This document shows, piece by piece, positions 52,866 through 60,384 of a stretch of DNA of 64,000 bases; within the stretch, counting starts at the first letter, position 1, and each line of letters opens with the position of its first letter. The notes beneath the pieces are model-generated. The model did not search any database. It was not told the origin of the DNA and saw only the letters and a list, made by a program, of their open reading frames with translations. The stretch covers positions 29,766-93,765 of the forward strand of contig NZ_NPKH01000023.1 of the NCBI RefSeq assembly GCF_002284535.1, given 5' to 3'. This stretch comes from Mesorhizobium wenxiniae. GTDB lineage: Bacteria > Pseudomonadota > Alphaproteobacteria > Rhizobiales > Rhizobiaceae. Made by a program: the position numbers and the translations under genes.

Positions 52866-53261
52866 ATGAGCAACGGGCAAAGAAAGGTAGTTTTTACAGA
52901 GCAGGACACCCGCGACGCACAGCGACTTCTCAGGGTCTTGGTGGAGCGTGCGGAAAGACGAAGAGCTTCGGGCGCTCAGAGTCCCGAACAAATTCGAGAT
53001 CCAGCGCCTACCGTGCTGGAGAATGCGGCGGGCGACAAGAGCGATGGGGTGTTGGGTTCGCTCAATTGTCGCCCGCCAGTTGCCGCGGCCGGAGGGGAGA
53101 AAGGCAGCGGATTGATTGGCTGGCGGGGTTCTGGTCCTGTTGAGACCCGGAATGATTTCGCCATGCGCCCGCCAGCGCAACCGTGCGCAGGTCCGAACGG
53201 CGAAGGGTTCACGGTCGAGGCTGAGGGAATTGCCCGGAACGCACGCACGGCTAAGAAATGA
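52866..53261 (+). CDS. Uncertain hypothetical protein
   Basis: 131 codons, no good ribosome site. The start (RKVVFTEQDTRDAQRLLRVL) is protein-like; the rest is Gly/Pro-rich. A minus-strand frame (53279-52782), GTGA-coupled to the 53276-53410 gene, competes with it but has Ser/Arg/Pro-rich shadow composition. I favour the plus frame weakly. Confidence 0.35.
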   Translation: MSNGQRKVVFTEQDTRDAQRLLRVLVERAERRRASGAQSPEQIRDPAPTVLENAAGDKSDGVLGSLNCRPPVAAAGGEKGSGLIGWRGSGPVETRNDFAMRPPAQPCAGPNGEGFTVEAEGIARNARTAKK

Positions 53262-53275
53262 AATTGTTGCGGTGG

Positions 53276-53410
53276 TCACAGAAGCCCTCGCTCGCGCAAG
53301 ATTTCACGGCTTTCGATGTCATTGAGGCGTTTCAGGCACCGGCCTGCGATTATGGAAAACGGCAGGGAGCCGAGAAGCCAGACAGTGACGGCGAGCCAGA
53401 AGATGCTCAT
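53276..53410 (-). CDS. 44-residue membrane protein
   Basis: ATG 53410 overlaps the stop of 53407-53796 (ATGA). Hydrophobic start MSIFWLAVTVWLLGSLPFSI, then a basic/acidic helix to the end. The overlap supports both genes. Confidence 0.55.
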   Translation of the reverse strand: MSIFWLAVTVWLLGSLPFSIIAGRCLKRLNDIESREILRERGLL

Positions 53411-53796
53411 GTCTGCACCTGGGATTGGGTGGCTGGCGAGACGGAGGGGGACGCCTCGCCAGCCTGTTCGGCAACTCGGGAGGAGTTAAGCGCCGAATGG
53501 GGATGTGCCTCGACTTGTTCCGACGGTGCGAGGCCAACCGTACTGTCCTGCTCGGCCATTGGCTTTGCATGGGAATTAGGTGCAGCGCTTTCTTCGGTTT
53601 CGCGCGCTGCCAGCGAAAGATCGCAGCCCACAGGACGGGCCTCCGAACTGGAATGGGCGCCCGAGACGAAGGGGAGAATTTTCGCCTCGGGCTTATCTGT
53701 CATCGCTGAGGGGTCAAACGATGACAGATGGGGATGTGGGTCGTGGTGCAGGACGCTCCACGGGGAATAGAAATCGGTTGAGGCTGGCGCGGTCAT
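53407..53796 (-). CDS. Hypothetical protein, low complexity
   Basis: 129 residues (start ATG 53796; MTDKPEAKILPFVSGAHSSS begins at an inner ATG). Rich in Ser, Ala, Glu, Pro; probably disordered. Coupled to the 44-residue membrane protein. Confidence 0.5.
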   Translation of the reverse strand: MTAPASTDFYSPWSVLHHDPHPHLSSFDPSAMTDKPEAKILPFVSGAHSSSEARPVGCDLSLAARETEESAAPNSHAKPMAEQDSTVGLAPSEQVEAHPHSALNSSRVAEQAGEASPSVSPATQSQVQT

Positions 53797-53819
53797 GATG
53801 CGGCACCTTGGAGATTGGA

Positions 53820-54044
53820 ATGACGCCCGACGATGACAAAGACCCGCCTTTGACCGAGCCGATCGTCATTTCCGACGCGTTCGTTGAGGGCATCGACATC
53901 GAGCGGATCGACGGCGATGTTCGCTTGATTGGATGGGTCACCCATGCCGAGGAACACCGGATCGTTGCGCGTCTGGTCCTGCCGGATAGCGTATGTCGCG
54001 CTCTGGTCCGCGATTTGCGAAAGGCGCTCAGCGGCGGGCATTGA
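53820..54044 (+). CDS. Hypothetical phage protein, paralog 1 of a tandem pair
   Basis: 74 residues from ATG 53820. EPIVISDAFVEGIDIERIDG and RIVARLVLPDSVCRALVRDL align with the 54207-54473 product (EPAIVPDIFCTGLAEAEDLG; VIVARLIMPAGAVMEAIQMT). Family unknown. Confidence 0.6.
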   Translation: MTPDDDKDPPLTEPIVISDAFVEGIDIERIDGDVRLIGWVTHAEEHRIVARLVLPDSVCRALVRDLRKALSGGH

Positions 54045-54206
54045 GATTTCAGGATTTGCTACACAAGCATTTACTTGTTGAGAACCATGTTTGGTAACGG
54101 ACTGTGCAAAGCGAATTGCGCGAACCGATTGAAATGTTGCGCCGTGAAACGGTTGGTGATCTCTACTACTTTGGTCGTAGACAACTGACCATTCCGGAGG
54201 GCACCC

Positions 54207-54473
54207 TTGCACCAGCTTTTGATCGAACCGGCCATTGTGCCGGATATTTTCTGCACCGGCCTTGCAGAGGCCGAAGACTTGGGCGACGGCAACTTTCGCT
54301 TCACCCTCTATGCCAAGCAACGGTCCTTCCACGACTATGCCGGGACCGTCGATCTGGTCATTGTGGCAAGGCTCATCATGCCGGCTGGCGCTGTCATGGA
54401 AGCCATCCAGATGACCATGAAGGCCATGGGCGTGGCTTGCTGTGGAGGGGAGAGGTTGAAGCTGAGACATTAG
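54207..54473 (+). CDS. Hypothetical phage protein, paralog 2 of a tandem pair
   Basis: 88 residues from TTG 54207, chosen because GGAGGG lies five bases upstream. Same fold as 53820-54044. Its stop overlaps the 3' end of the Cro-like gene on the other strand by four bases. Confidence 0.6.
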   Translation: MHQLLIEPAIVPDIFCTGLAEAEDLGDGNFRFTLYAKQRSFHDYAGTVDLVIVARLIMPAGAVMEAIQMTMKAMGVACCGGERLKLRH

Positions 54474-54688
54474 GCGGCATCCTCCACATATCCGGCGAGG
54501 TCGTTCGGCGTAACCGCGCCTTCAGTGACCTCGCCAATCTTCTTGGCGATGATGCGCCCCGGCCATGGAGGGTTATCGGCACAGAGCTGGGAAACGTACC
54601 CAGGCGAAACGCCAATCTTCTCGGCGAAATCGATCTTCGCCATCGGTTTCGGATCGGCGTTGAGCCACTGTGCAAGTTTGTTAGCCAT
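54470..54688 (-). CDS. Cro-like repressor
   Basis: 72 residues. Helix-turn-helix MAKIDFAEKIGVSPGYVSQL near residue 16. Divergent from the CI-like gene. Its promoter is TTGACG, then TATAG after 17-18 bases, with a TAGC-type operator over the -10. Confidence 0.75.
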   Translation of the reverse strand: MANKLAQWLNADPKPMAKIDFAEKIGVSPGYVSQLCADNPPWPGRIIAKKIGEVTEGAVTPNDLAGYVEDAA

Positions 54689-54697
54689 GCCGAACTA

Positions 54698-54708
54698 TAG
54701 CCACACTA
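54698..54708. promoter_or_regulatory. Operator 1 (TAGC-N3-GCTA type)
   Basis: TAGCCACACTA (complement TAGTGTGGCTA), one mismatch from a perfect palindrome. It covers the -10 of the leftward cro promoter. Confidence 0.65.
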
Positions 54709-54732
54709 CAGTCACCTCGTCAACCACTTTTT

Positions 54733-54743
54733 TAGTGCTGCTG
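54733..54743. promoter_or_regulatory. Operator 2 (diverged)
   Basis: TAGTGCTGCTG, two mismatches. Lies 42 bases before the CI-like start, where it could give autoregulation. Confidence 0.4.
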
Positions 54744-54774
54744 TATGGAGAGCAGAAAGGCCGAGTGGCAAACT

Positions 54775-55122
54775 ATGCCCATGGCTAAAATGGCTCGTGC
54801 AGCACCCAAACCAGTCCGGCGACGGCACTTCGTCAAGCAGTGGCGCAAATTCAAGAAGCTGACGCAGGAGCAGCTAGCGGAGCGGATCGGCGTCACGCCA
54901 GGCGCCATCTCCCAGCTCGAACTCGGGCGGGTGAACTACACCCAGCCCATGTTGGAAGCGCTTGCTGAGGAGTTCGGCTGCAAGCCAGGGGATATCCTCA
55001 ACGTCGATCCGACCCACGAGGGCGTGCTTTGGTCGATTTGGGAAAATCTGGATCTGCCGACCCGCAATCAGGTCGTGGAAATTGCCCGAACTTTTCAGAA
55101 GAAAACCGGCACCGACAATTAG
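54775..55122 (+). CDS. CI-like XRE repressor
   Basis: 115 residues from ATG 54775 (54745 and 54781 are also possible). XRE helix-turn-helix LTQEQLAERIGVTPGAISQL, near residue 28, followed by EALAEEFGCKPGDILNVDP and a short C-terminal helix (VVEIARTFQKK) for dimerisation. No peptidase domain, so RecA-driven self-cleavage is not expected. Confidence 0.8.
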   Translation: MPMAKMARAAPKPVRRRHFVKQWRKFKKLTQEQLAERIGVTPGAISQLELGRVNYTQPMLEALAEEFGCKPGDILNVDPTHEGVLWSIWENLDLPTRNQVVEIARTFQKKTGTDN

Positions 55123-55255
55123 GCTTCGCTACCCTGTCTTGGTTAGCTCCTCTTTCTCCAGAGCAGAATCCCTTAAGAAAGAAGCTTTCCGTTATTCAGC
55201 TTTCCGTTCTTATTCATATGCCAACGTGGCACTTATATAACTGCCAACGTGGCAC

Positions 55256-55576
55256 TTATTCCCAAAAAAAGTTGAGCCAGTAGCGGTTGCCTGTGTTGCG
55301 CTTTCGCTCGGCTGTCAGGTAGCGGGTTCCCGTCCACTCGCCTGTCTCCCGGTTGAGGCCGGAAAGCTCATCGATCGCGCGGATCACTGACCGGACACCG
55401 ACGCCAGACGACTTGGCAATGGTCGCAGTTGACGGCCAAGCGCCGCTCTGGCGATTGCCGTTCATCCTCATGGCGATATGCACCGCGACGCGCACGGTGG
55501 AGTGCGAAAGGTCATGGTCCTCGACCACGGCCCGCAGCCAGGAATCACGCTTTTTCAAAAATGCCGATGCAGTCAT
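55256..55576 (-). CDS. Winged-helix replication-type protein
   Basis: 106 residues. MTASAFLKKRDSWLRAVVED, then AWPSTATIAKSSGVGVRSVI and IDELSGLNRETGEWTGTRYL is the helix-turn-helix of phage replication initiators (N-terminal type). Leftward, between the CI-like gene and the rightward promoter. Confidence 0.7.
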   Translation of the reverse strand: MTASAFLKKRDSWLRAVVEDHDLSHSTVRVAVHIAMRMNGNRQSGAWPSTATIAKSSGVGVRSVIRAIDELSGLNRETGEWTGTRYLTAERKRNTGNRYWLNFFWE

Positions 55577-55602
55577 GCTGCTATTGCTTAGCGCATAAAT
55601 TG

Positions 55603-55613
55603 TAGCGTGGCTA
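55603..55613. promoter_or_regulatory. Operator 3 (perfect TAGC-N3-GCTA)
   Basis: TAGCGTGGCTA, 27 bases before the leftward 55576 start and just left of the rightward promoter. Confidence 0.7.
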
Positions 55614-55623
55614 TATTTTTTTA

Positions 55624-55652
55624 TTGACGCTAAATGATAGCGGTGCTATATA
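55624..55652 (+). promoter_or_regulatory. Rightward early promoter with operator 4
   Basis: TTGACG (55624-55629), 17 bases, TATATA (55647-55652). The perfect palindrome TAGCGGTGCTA (55638-55648) lies in the spacer and over the -10, so a bound repressor would block it. Confidence 0.72.
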
Positions 55653-55662
55653 TCTCCTCAAC

Positions 55663-55685
55663 ACCAGATGAGGAACACCCCGATG
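55663..55685 (+). repeat. Translation-start cassette, copy 1
   Basis: ACCAGATGAGGAACACCCCGATG carries the ribosome site GAGGA and the start ATG. Repeated at 56251-56273 and 56800-56822 with one or two changes. (Given here in blocks: ACCAGATGAGG, AACACCCCGATG.). Confidence 0.75.
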
Positions 55686-55916
55686 ACAACCGCAACGAAG
55701 ACCCGCCAGGACTTTGGCCTGACCGGCGCCGACGACATCATATTGCGCCAGATCGTTGATCGCGAGCGCGGCGACGGAATGCGCTTCCCCACCCATAGGG
55801 CAGCGGTCGAGCGCTTGGAGGACTTGGGTTTCGTAGCGACCGTTCGCTGCTCCGGCACAATGCTGGTTGTCGCGACCAAGGCAGGACGCGATGCCATCGC
55901 CGCCTTATCGGCCTGA
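55683..55916 (+). CDS. Hypothetical early phage protein
   Basis: 77 residues from ATG 55683. Winged-helix-like: ADDIILRQIVDRERGDGMRF, AVERLEDLGFVATVRCSGTM. First gene of the rightward operon; may bind DNA. Confidence 0.65.
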   Translation: MTTATKTRQDFGLTGADDIILRQIVDRERGDGMRFPTHRAAVERLEDLGFVATVRCSGTMLVVATKAGRDAIAALSA

Positions 55917-55955
55917 TTCCCCTTTGGAACATCCGCACCTACACGGAGAATGACG

Positions 55956-56243
55956 ATGAACGCCAGCGAGACGAAACATACGCCAGTGGCTTGGCGTGTT
56001 TTGGCTGAGCCTGACTTGCCGGTTCACTTCGCCCGCACCAAAGCCGACGCGGACCATCTGGTGAATAACCTACTCACGTACCGCAAGGGCTGCACGAAAG
56101 CATGGGCTGAACCGCTCTACCTCATTTCCACAGCCACTTCCTCGCCGATCCCCGACGACACCCTGAACGAGATCGCTGCCGACAACGAAGCGGCGCGCGA
56201 CGACGAATTCAACACTTGGACTGATGGCGACGACAAGCACTAA
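55956..56243 (+). CDS. Hypothetical early phage protein
   Basis: 95 residues from ATG 55956 (GGAGAATGACG upstream). VAWRVLAEPDLPVHFARTKA is typical of small rhizobial phage proteins; acidic C-terminus. Confidence 0.6.
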   Translation: MNASETKHTPVAWRVLAEPDLPVHFARTKADADHLVNNLLTYRKGCTKAWAEPLYLISTATSSPIPDDTLNEIAADNEAARDDEFNTWTDGDDKH

Positions 56244-56250
56244 GCCGCAC

Positions 56251-56273
56251 ACCAGATGAGGAACGCCCCGATG
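56251..56273 (+). repeat. Translation-start cassette, copy 2
   Basis: ACCAGATGAGG then AACGCCCCGATG, same layout as 55663-55685. Confidence 0.75.
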
Positions 56274-57368
56274 GCAAGCGCAACAGACATCATGGCACTG
56301 CACGACAAAACGATGGAATGGCTACAAGGCAGCCATGCGGAAGCGCCTAGGATGGCTCGGCGTCTTTTGGCGCTTGCCAGCCCAGGAGCTGAAGCTCTTT
56401 CCGACAAGCAGCGGATCGATGAATTTGTAGATGCGGCCATTGAGGCTGCTGGGGAATTAATCCGGCATGCTGAGTTGCAACCGCCTCCGTCCAGCGATGA
56501 CAAAATAGCAATGGACAGAGACCGTTGGCGTCGAGTTGCCGAGCGTCTCGAAACCGAGAAGCCCGCACTCGACAAAACAGTGGCAGAGCCTCCGCCCCGC
56601 CCATCGCCAGAAAGCAAGCCTGTGGAATGGCTCTGGTGGGGATGCGACGAACTCGGCGTAGAGCACATGTCATTCGGGCGGTGGCACAAGCATCCATGTC
56701 AGCACCGGTACAAATACGCCAAGCCCCAAACAACCGAACACGACCATCCAATATCGACCGCAGCCCTGCCGACTGCCGATGCCCTTACAGCCACTGAACG
56801 CCAGATGAGGAACGCCCCGATGACAAAGCCGGAGAGCATGTTGGAAATTGCGGCCATGTGCCACCGCGAAAAATGGCAGTTCGGAGAGTCGCTGGCATTC
56901 GATGTTTTGCACCGAATAGGCGATTTGGCCCGCGCGAAAGCCGAAATCGCCCGGGAGCAAGCGCGGTGGGCGAATGACGTCGTGGTCACCGCTACCGGCG
57001 TCTTCCCGCAGAACTACGTGGTCAGGTCACCGTGTGACCCGCCGCTGCCCAAGCCAGACTTCCTTTACATCGAAGGCACTGTTTACCGAAAGGAGTCTGC
57101 CAAAACACCCGAGGAGAAGGTCAGAGAAATGGAAGACCGTAAACAGATCGACAGCCTCGCCAAGCGCTGCAACGATTTCAACGATCAAGTCAACGAGTTG
57201 CGGAGCCGGAGAGATGACATGCTGGCGGCGTTCAAAGCCATAAGGCATCGGGCAGCCGCAGACAGTGATCTCTACCAATCGGTAGGGCATCTGTCGCTTG
57301 CGAATTCGCTCAGCTTCATCGCCGAAACCGCCGATGCTGCCATCGCCAAAGCGGAGGCCGTATCGTGA
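56271..57368 (+). CDS. Fused hypothetical early protein with an internal start cassette
   Basis: 365 residues from ATG 56271. The first part contains KPVEWLWWGCDELGVEHMSF; the second starts MTKPESMLEIAAMCHREKWQ at 56820, directly after a complete copy of the start cassette, which is read in frame as QMRNAP. So two former genes probably became one frame by loss of a stop; the inner ATG may still be used. C-terminal half is helical and charged. Confidence 0.6.
   Translation: MASATDIMALHDKTMEWLQGSHAEAPRMARRLLALASPGAEALSDKQRIDEFVDAAIEAAGELIRHAELQPPPSSDDKIAMDRDRWRRVAERLETEKPALDKTVAEPPPRPSPESKPVEWLWWGCDELGVEHMSFGRWHKHPCQHRYKYAKPQTTEHDHPISTAALPTADALTATERQMRNAPMTKPESMLEIAAMCHREKWQFGESLAFDVLHRIGDLARAKAEIAREQARWANDVVVTATGVFPQNYVVRSPCDPPLPKPDFLYIEGTVYRKESAKTPEEKVREMEDRKQIDSLAKRCNDFNDQVNELRSRRDDMLAAFKAIRHRAAADSDLYQSVGHLSLANSLSFIAETADAAIAKAEAVS
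56800..56822 (+). repeat. Translation-start cassette, copy 3 (inside a gene)
   Basis: GCCAGATGAGG then AACGCCCCGATG, in frame within 56271-57368. Confidence 0.75.
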
Positions 57369-58003
57369 TTGATGACGGTATAAAACCCCTGCAGGCACTC
57401 GAAGCTGCACACGCTGCCTTCTGTAACCCTGCAAACCGTGGGTACAGCATTCAAGCCGCGATCGGCGCTTATCACGCGAGGATAATCGGCCAGAAGGCTA
57501 TTGGCTCGGAAGAGCCGCTAGATCCGACTGCGCTCTATACCGCCTGCGAGGTAATGCTAGCGGTGCTTGGTGACCAAGCCGGCCTTCCGGAGGACTACGC
57601 GAACGAGGTCAGCGCGGCGATCCGTGCCTATCTCGCCACGTCCCGAGCTCTCGCCCCCCTTCCTGCCCCAATGCCGGGAGATATGACAGAGACGATAGCA
57701 CTGATCCGAAAGCGCATGAAAAGCGGCGAGTGCGACTTGCGCGATGTCGGCCAGATACTGACTGGCAGATTTGATCAAGACGTTCCGGCCGCAATTCTTG
57801 CCGCGGCTGCCGCCCAGGCAGTGCCCGATATGGTGGAGGCGGCGCAACGCATCTTCGAGGCGATGTGCGGCAGGCCTGTCGATTGGGCCAAACACGCGGC
57901 TGATACCAACGAAGACAACCTTTTCCAGAGCGCAGACTGGGAGTGCTGTCTCACCTACGCAAAAGCCGCCCTTATTCAGAAGAACACTGGAGAAGACGGA
58001 TGA
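57365..58003 (+). CDS. Hypothetical early phage protein
   Basis: 212 residues, GTG start overlapping the preceding TGA (GTGA). Alternating helical segments (ALYTACEVMLAVLGDQAGLP and VEAAQRIFEAMCGRPVDWAK). No family recognised. Confidence 0.6.
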   Translation: MIDDGIKPLQALEAAHAAFCNPANRGYSIQAAIGAYHARIIGQKAIGSEEPLDPTALYTACEVMLAVLGDQAGLPEDYANEVSAAIRAYLATSRALAPLPAPMPGDMTETIALIRKRMKSGECDLRDVGQILTGRFDQDVPAAILAAAAAQAVPDMVEAAQRIFEAMCGRPVDWAKHAADTNEDNLFQSADWECCLTYAKAALIQKNTGEDG

Positions 58004-58047
58004 CCGCGAACGAGACGACGGCGGTTCCCTTGCATCGAAAGGGATGA
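58000..58047 (+). CDS. 15-residue ORF, possible translational coupler
   Basis: ATGA overlap with the preceding stop and five bases before the next GTG. Product MTANETTAVPLHRKG. May only pass ribosomes along. Confidence 0.25.
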   Translation: MTANETTAVPLHRKG

Positions 58048-58051
58048 CAGA

Positions 58052-58267
58052 GTGAGCAACAAATGCAAGCACCTCGCAATTTCGGATGAAGCGTACCGCA
58101 ACGGCCGTCCGGTAGGCGTTTTCCTTTGCACATGGCCAGCGGCAAAGCTCTGGCTTTTGAAGCCAGCATGGGTTGACCGCTCAATCGGCGGCGGACTGAT
58201 GATAGATCACAAGAAGGAATGCCCGAACTGCCCCTGCTTTGAAAAACAGGAGGCTGTCGATGGCTGA
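58052..58267 (+). CDS. Cys-rich small phage protein
   Basis: 71 residues, GTG start. CKHL, then ECPNCPCFEKQ at the end form a possible metal site. Unknown. Confidence 0.55.
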   Translation: MSNKCKHLAISDEAYRNGRPVGVFLCTWPAAKLWLLKPAWVDRSIGGGLMIDHKKECPNCPCFEKQEAVDG

Positions 58268-58288
58268 AGATGTTCGGCAGTATCAATC

Positions 58289-58558
58289 ATGACCGCGCAT
58301 CGCCGATCCATCGATGCTTTCAACCGCACTGCAGCCAGCATGGCCTCAACTCTGGCCAGCGTTGGCCGGCAGAGGCCCCACCTGGACATGCGCGTGCTGA
58401 CGACGATCTACGGCGTTCCGTTCGGACCCAAGCGGGTCGTTGCCGTGGGCGAGCAGTATTTCCGCGTTCTCGACATGACCTATCGGCAGCTTCTGATGGG
58501 CGTGACCCCGGATGATCTTGAGCTTGAGGAAATCGATCCGGACGAGGAGTCAGACTGA
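58289..58558 (+). CDS. Hypothetical early phage protein
   Basis: 89 residues with acidic C-terminus (DDLELEEIDPDEESD). ATGA overlap into the next gene. Confidence 0.6.
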   Translation: MTAHRRSIDAFNRTAASMASTLASVGRQRPHLDMRVLTTIYGVPFGPKRVVAVGEQYFRVLDMTYRQLLMGVTPDDLELEEIDPDEESD

Positions 58559-58749
58559 TGACCTCGCACGACGCCAAACTCATCCGCGAGCACATCACCA
58601 GCCTGCAAGGCTGGATATCGCACTGGCAGGACGACGCATTCTGCAGGCTCATCCCCACCGAAAGCAGCCTGATCATCGCCAAAGCCCATGCCGAGAGCGC
58701 GTTGACGCTGCTCGATCGGATGGAAACTGAACAGAAGGAAACCGCGTGA
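58558..58749 (+). CDS. Hypothetical early phage protein
   Basis: 63 residues, helical (LIREHITSLQGWISHWQDDA). Overlaps neighbours. Confidence 0.6.
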   Translation: MTSHDAKLIREHITSLQGWISHWQDDAFCRLIPTESSLIIAKAHAESALTLLDRMETEQKETA

Positions 58750-58853
58750 TGGACGCCGTTTGCAACTGGCTCGCAGACCACCCTCGCCTCACAGCGCTAT
58801 TCCTTTGCTCGGCCATCTATGCGGCTGGGCTGGCAGAAAGGCTTTTGCCATGA
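58749..58853 (+). CDS. 34-residue membrane protein
   Basis: ATG 58749 shares a base with the preceding stop. HPRLTALFLCSAIYAAGLAE is a likely membrane helix. Stop overlaps the next ATG. Confidence 0.5.
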   Translation: MDAVCNWLADHPRLTALFLCSAIYAAGLAERLLP

Positions 58854-59032
58854 GCGCGCGACAAATCGAAGAGCAGCAGAACGACACGCCGGCCGATGGC
58901 TACGGAGCCGGATTCCTCGAATACAGCATCCGCTCATCCTTCCGCGATCTGTGCCGGCTTATCGGCTTCGAGAACGCGCGCAACGAAATTGCAGAGATCA
59001 TCAATTCTGAAGCCGAAAGGAAACGGCAATGA
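58850..59032 (+). CDS. Hypothetical early phage protein
   Basis: 60 residues from ATG 58850. Helical C-terminus (FRDLCRLIGFENARNEIAEI). ATGA overlaps on both sides. Confidence 0.6.
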   Translation: MSARQIEEQQNDTPADGYGAGFLEYSIRSSFRDLCRLIGFENARNEIAEIINSEAERKRQ

Positions 59033-59223
59033 GCGATCAAAAAGTAGCGGTGGTCGCCAAGGCCATCTGCAAGAGTGGAAGGTTTGAAACCGGCGAAGGC
59101 ACATGCGCTGTGCTCTGCATGGATCAACTTGGCGACGCCCGCAAGAATTGCACGCACTGCGTCAGGGTCCACGGGAAACTCGCCCTAACGATTGTCACGG
59201 CGCTGGAGGAGCAGCAGCAATGA
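59029..59223 (+). CDS. Hypothetical early phage protein with Cys pairs
   Basis: 64 residues; CAVLC and CTHC may bind a metal. ATGA overlaps. Confidence 0.55.
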   Translation: MSDQKVAVVAKAICKSGRFETGEGTCAVLCMDQLGDARKNCTHCVRVHGKLALTIVTALEEQQQ

Positions 59224-59384
59224 AGCAGATCGTCACGTCGCACATTTACCCGCCGATTCCAATCCGGGATTTCGACTGGTGCGCCTACTTCGACGGCGAA
59301 GAGGAGCGCGGGAATTATGGCTACGGCCGCACCGAAGCGGAAGCCAAGCAAGACCTTCTCGACAACTACGGAGAGGACGAATGA
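59220..59384 (+). CDS. 54-residue early phage protein
   Basis: MKQIVTSHIYPPIPIRDFDW, then EEERGNYGYGRTEAEAKQDL: a pattern common in short phage and rhizobial proteins. ATGA overlaps. Confidence 0.6.
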   Translation: MKQIVTSHIYPPIPIRDFDWCAYFDGEEERGNYGYGRTEAEAKQDLLDNYGEDE

Positions 59385-60088
59385 CCATCCACCTTCCCAA
59401 GCTCAAAGAGCCTTTCGAGCCAGACCGCATTAGCTGGCGGGTCGGCTCTACCACCAAGGACAAATCCAAGGGAATGGCCCTTGCGTACATCGATGCGCGC
59501 GACGTGATGCAGCGCCTTGATGATGTCTGCGGTCCTGAAAACTGGCAGTGCGACTACCCCCACGCTGCGGCGAAAACTGTATGCCGGATCGGCATAAAGC
59601 TCAACGACGAATGGGTGTGGAAGTCGAACGGCGCCGGCGACACCGACATTGAGAGCGAGAAAGGCGCTCTCTCCGATGCCTTCAAGCGGGCTGCCGTCCT
59701 TTGGGGCATCGGACAGTATCTGTACGACCTGGAAAGCCCATGGGTCACGCTGGACACACAGACCGGCAACGATGGCAAGGTCTACGTCAAGGGCATCGCC
59801 AAGCACGAATTCACGCGCTTGCACAAGCTGCTTGGCGGCAAGTCCAGCAGCCAGCTCGCGAAGGGCGACGAGTGGGCTGCGTTCCAGAACGATCTGTGGG
59901 CTTGCAAATCGGTCGTGGCCATCGAGGGCCTTTACAAGGAACTTCGCAAAACCTGGTCAGGCTCTTGGCTTGAGCAGGCTGCGGAAGCCTGCGCTGAGCG
60001 CAAGAAAGATGTTTTGGCCGCAGAGGCCGAAGCCACTGCAACACCCCCCGTCAAGAACAAATATCTCGAAGCCGTAGGAGGCATGTAA
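59381..60088 (+). CDS. Rad52/Rad22-type single-strand annealing protein
   Basis: 235 residues from ATG 59381. Family marks: YIDARDVMQRLDDVCGPENW, CRIGIKLNDEWVWKSNGAGD, ESEKGALSDAFKRAAVLWGIG and YLYDLESPWV. It anneals complementary strands in phage recombination, working with an SSB and RusA. Confidence 0.9.
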   Translation: MTIHLPKLKEPFEPDRISWRVGSTTKDKSKGMALAYIDARDVMQRLDDVCGPENWQCDYPHAAAKTVCRIGIKLNDEWVWKSNGAGDTDIESEKGALSDAFKRAAVLWGIGQYLYDLESPWVTLDTQTGNDGKVYVKGIAKHEFTRLHKLLGGKSSSQLAKGDEWAAFQNDLWACKSVVAIEGLYKELRKTWSGSWLEQAAEACAERKKDVLAAEAEATATPPVKNKYLEAVGGM

Positions 60089-60384
60089 TGGCCGAATATC
60101 AGAAGAAAGACATGTCCGGAACTCTCTTTCGCAACGAGCGGAAGGAGAAGGACACCCACCCTGATTGGGCTGGATACATCATCATCAACGGCGTCGAGTA
60201 CTGGCTGAACTGCTGGGAAAAGACCGGCCCCAAGGGGTTGTTTTTCTCCCTCGCCGCCAAGCCCAAGGAAGAGCGCGCCAGTGAGATCAGGCGCGGCTAC
60301 CAGGGCAAGCAGGCCGATGACGTAGACAACATGCGTGGCGGGAATCTGGACGACGAAATCCCGTTCGCTCCGGAGTGGCGGTGA
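60088..60384 (+). CDS. SSB-like small phage protein
   Basis: 98 residues. MSGTLFRNERKEKDTHPDWA, GYIIINGVEYWLNCWEKTGP, LFFSLAAKPK: an OB-fold-like small protein often next to annealing proteins. ssDNA binding inferred. Confidence 0.6.
   Translation: MAEYQKKDMSGTLFRNERKEKDTHPDWAGYIIINGVEYWLNCWEKTGPKGLFFSLAAKPKEERASEIRRGYQGKQADDVDNMRGGNLDDEIPFAPEWR

Noticed and set aside
52782..53279. 165-codon minus-strand frame GTGA-coupled to the 44-residue membrane protein
   Set aside because: Ser/Arg/Pro-rich like a wrong frame and overlaps the next gene start by 55 bases; noted as an alternative to the weak plus-strand call.
53793..54470. 225-codon minus-strand frame across the tandem paralogs
   Set aside because: His/Gln-rich shadow composition; the plus-strand frames are supported by their mutual similarity and ribosome sites.
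55606..55660. Possible short CRISPR-like repeats around the early promoter
   Set aside because: Only two palindromic sites with unequal spacing and promoter elements between them; explained as operators.
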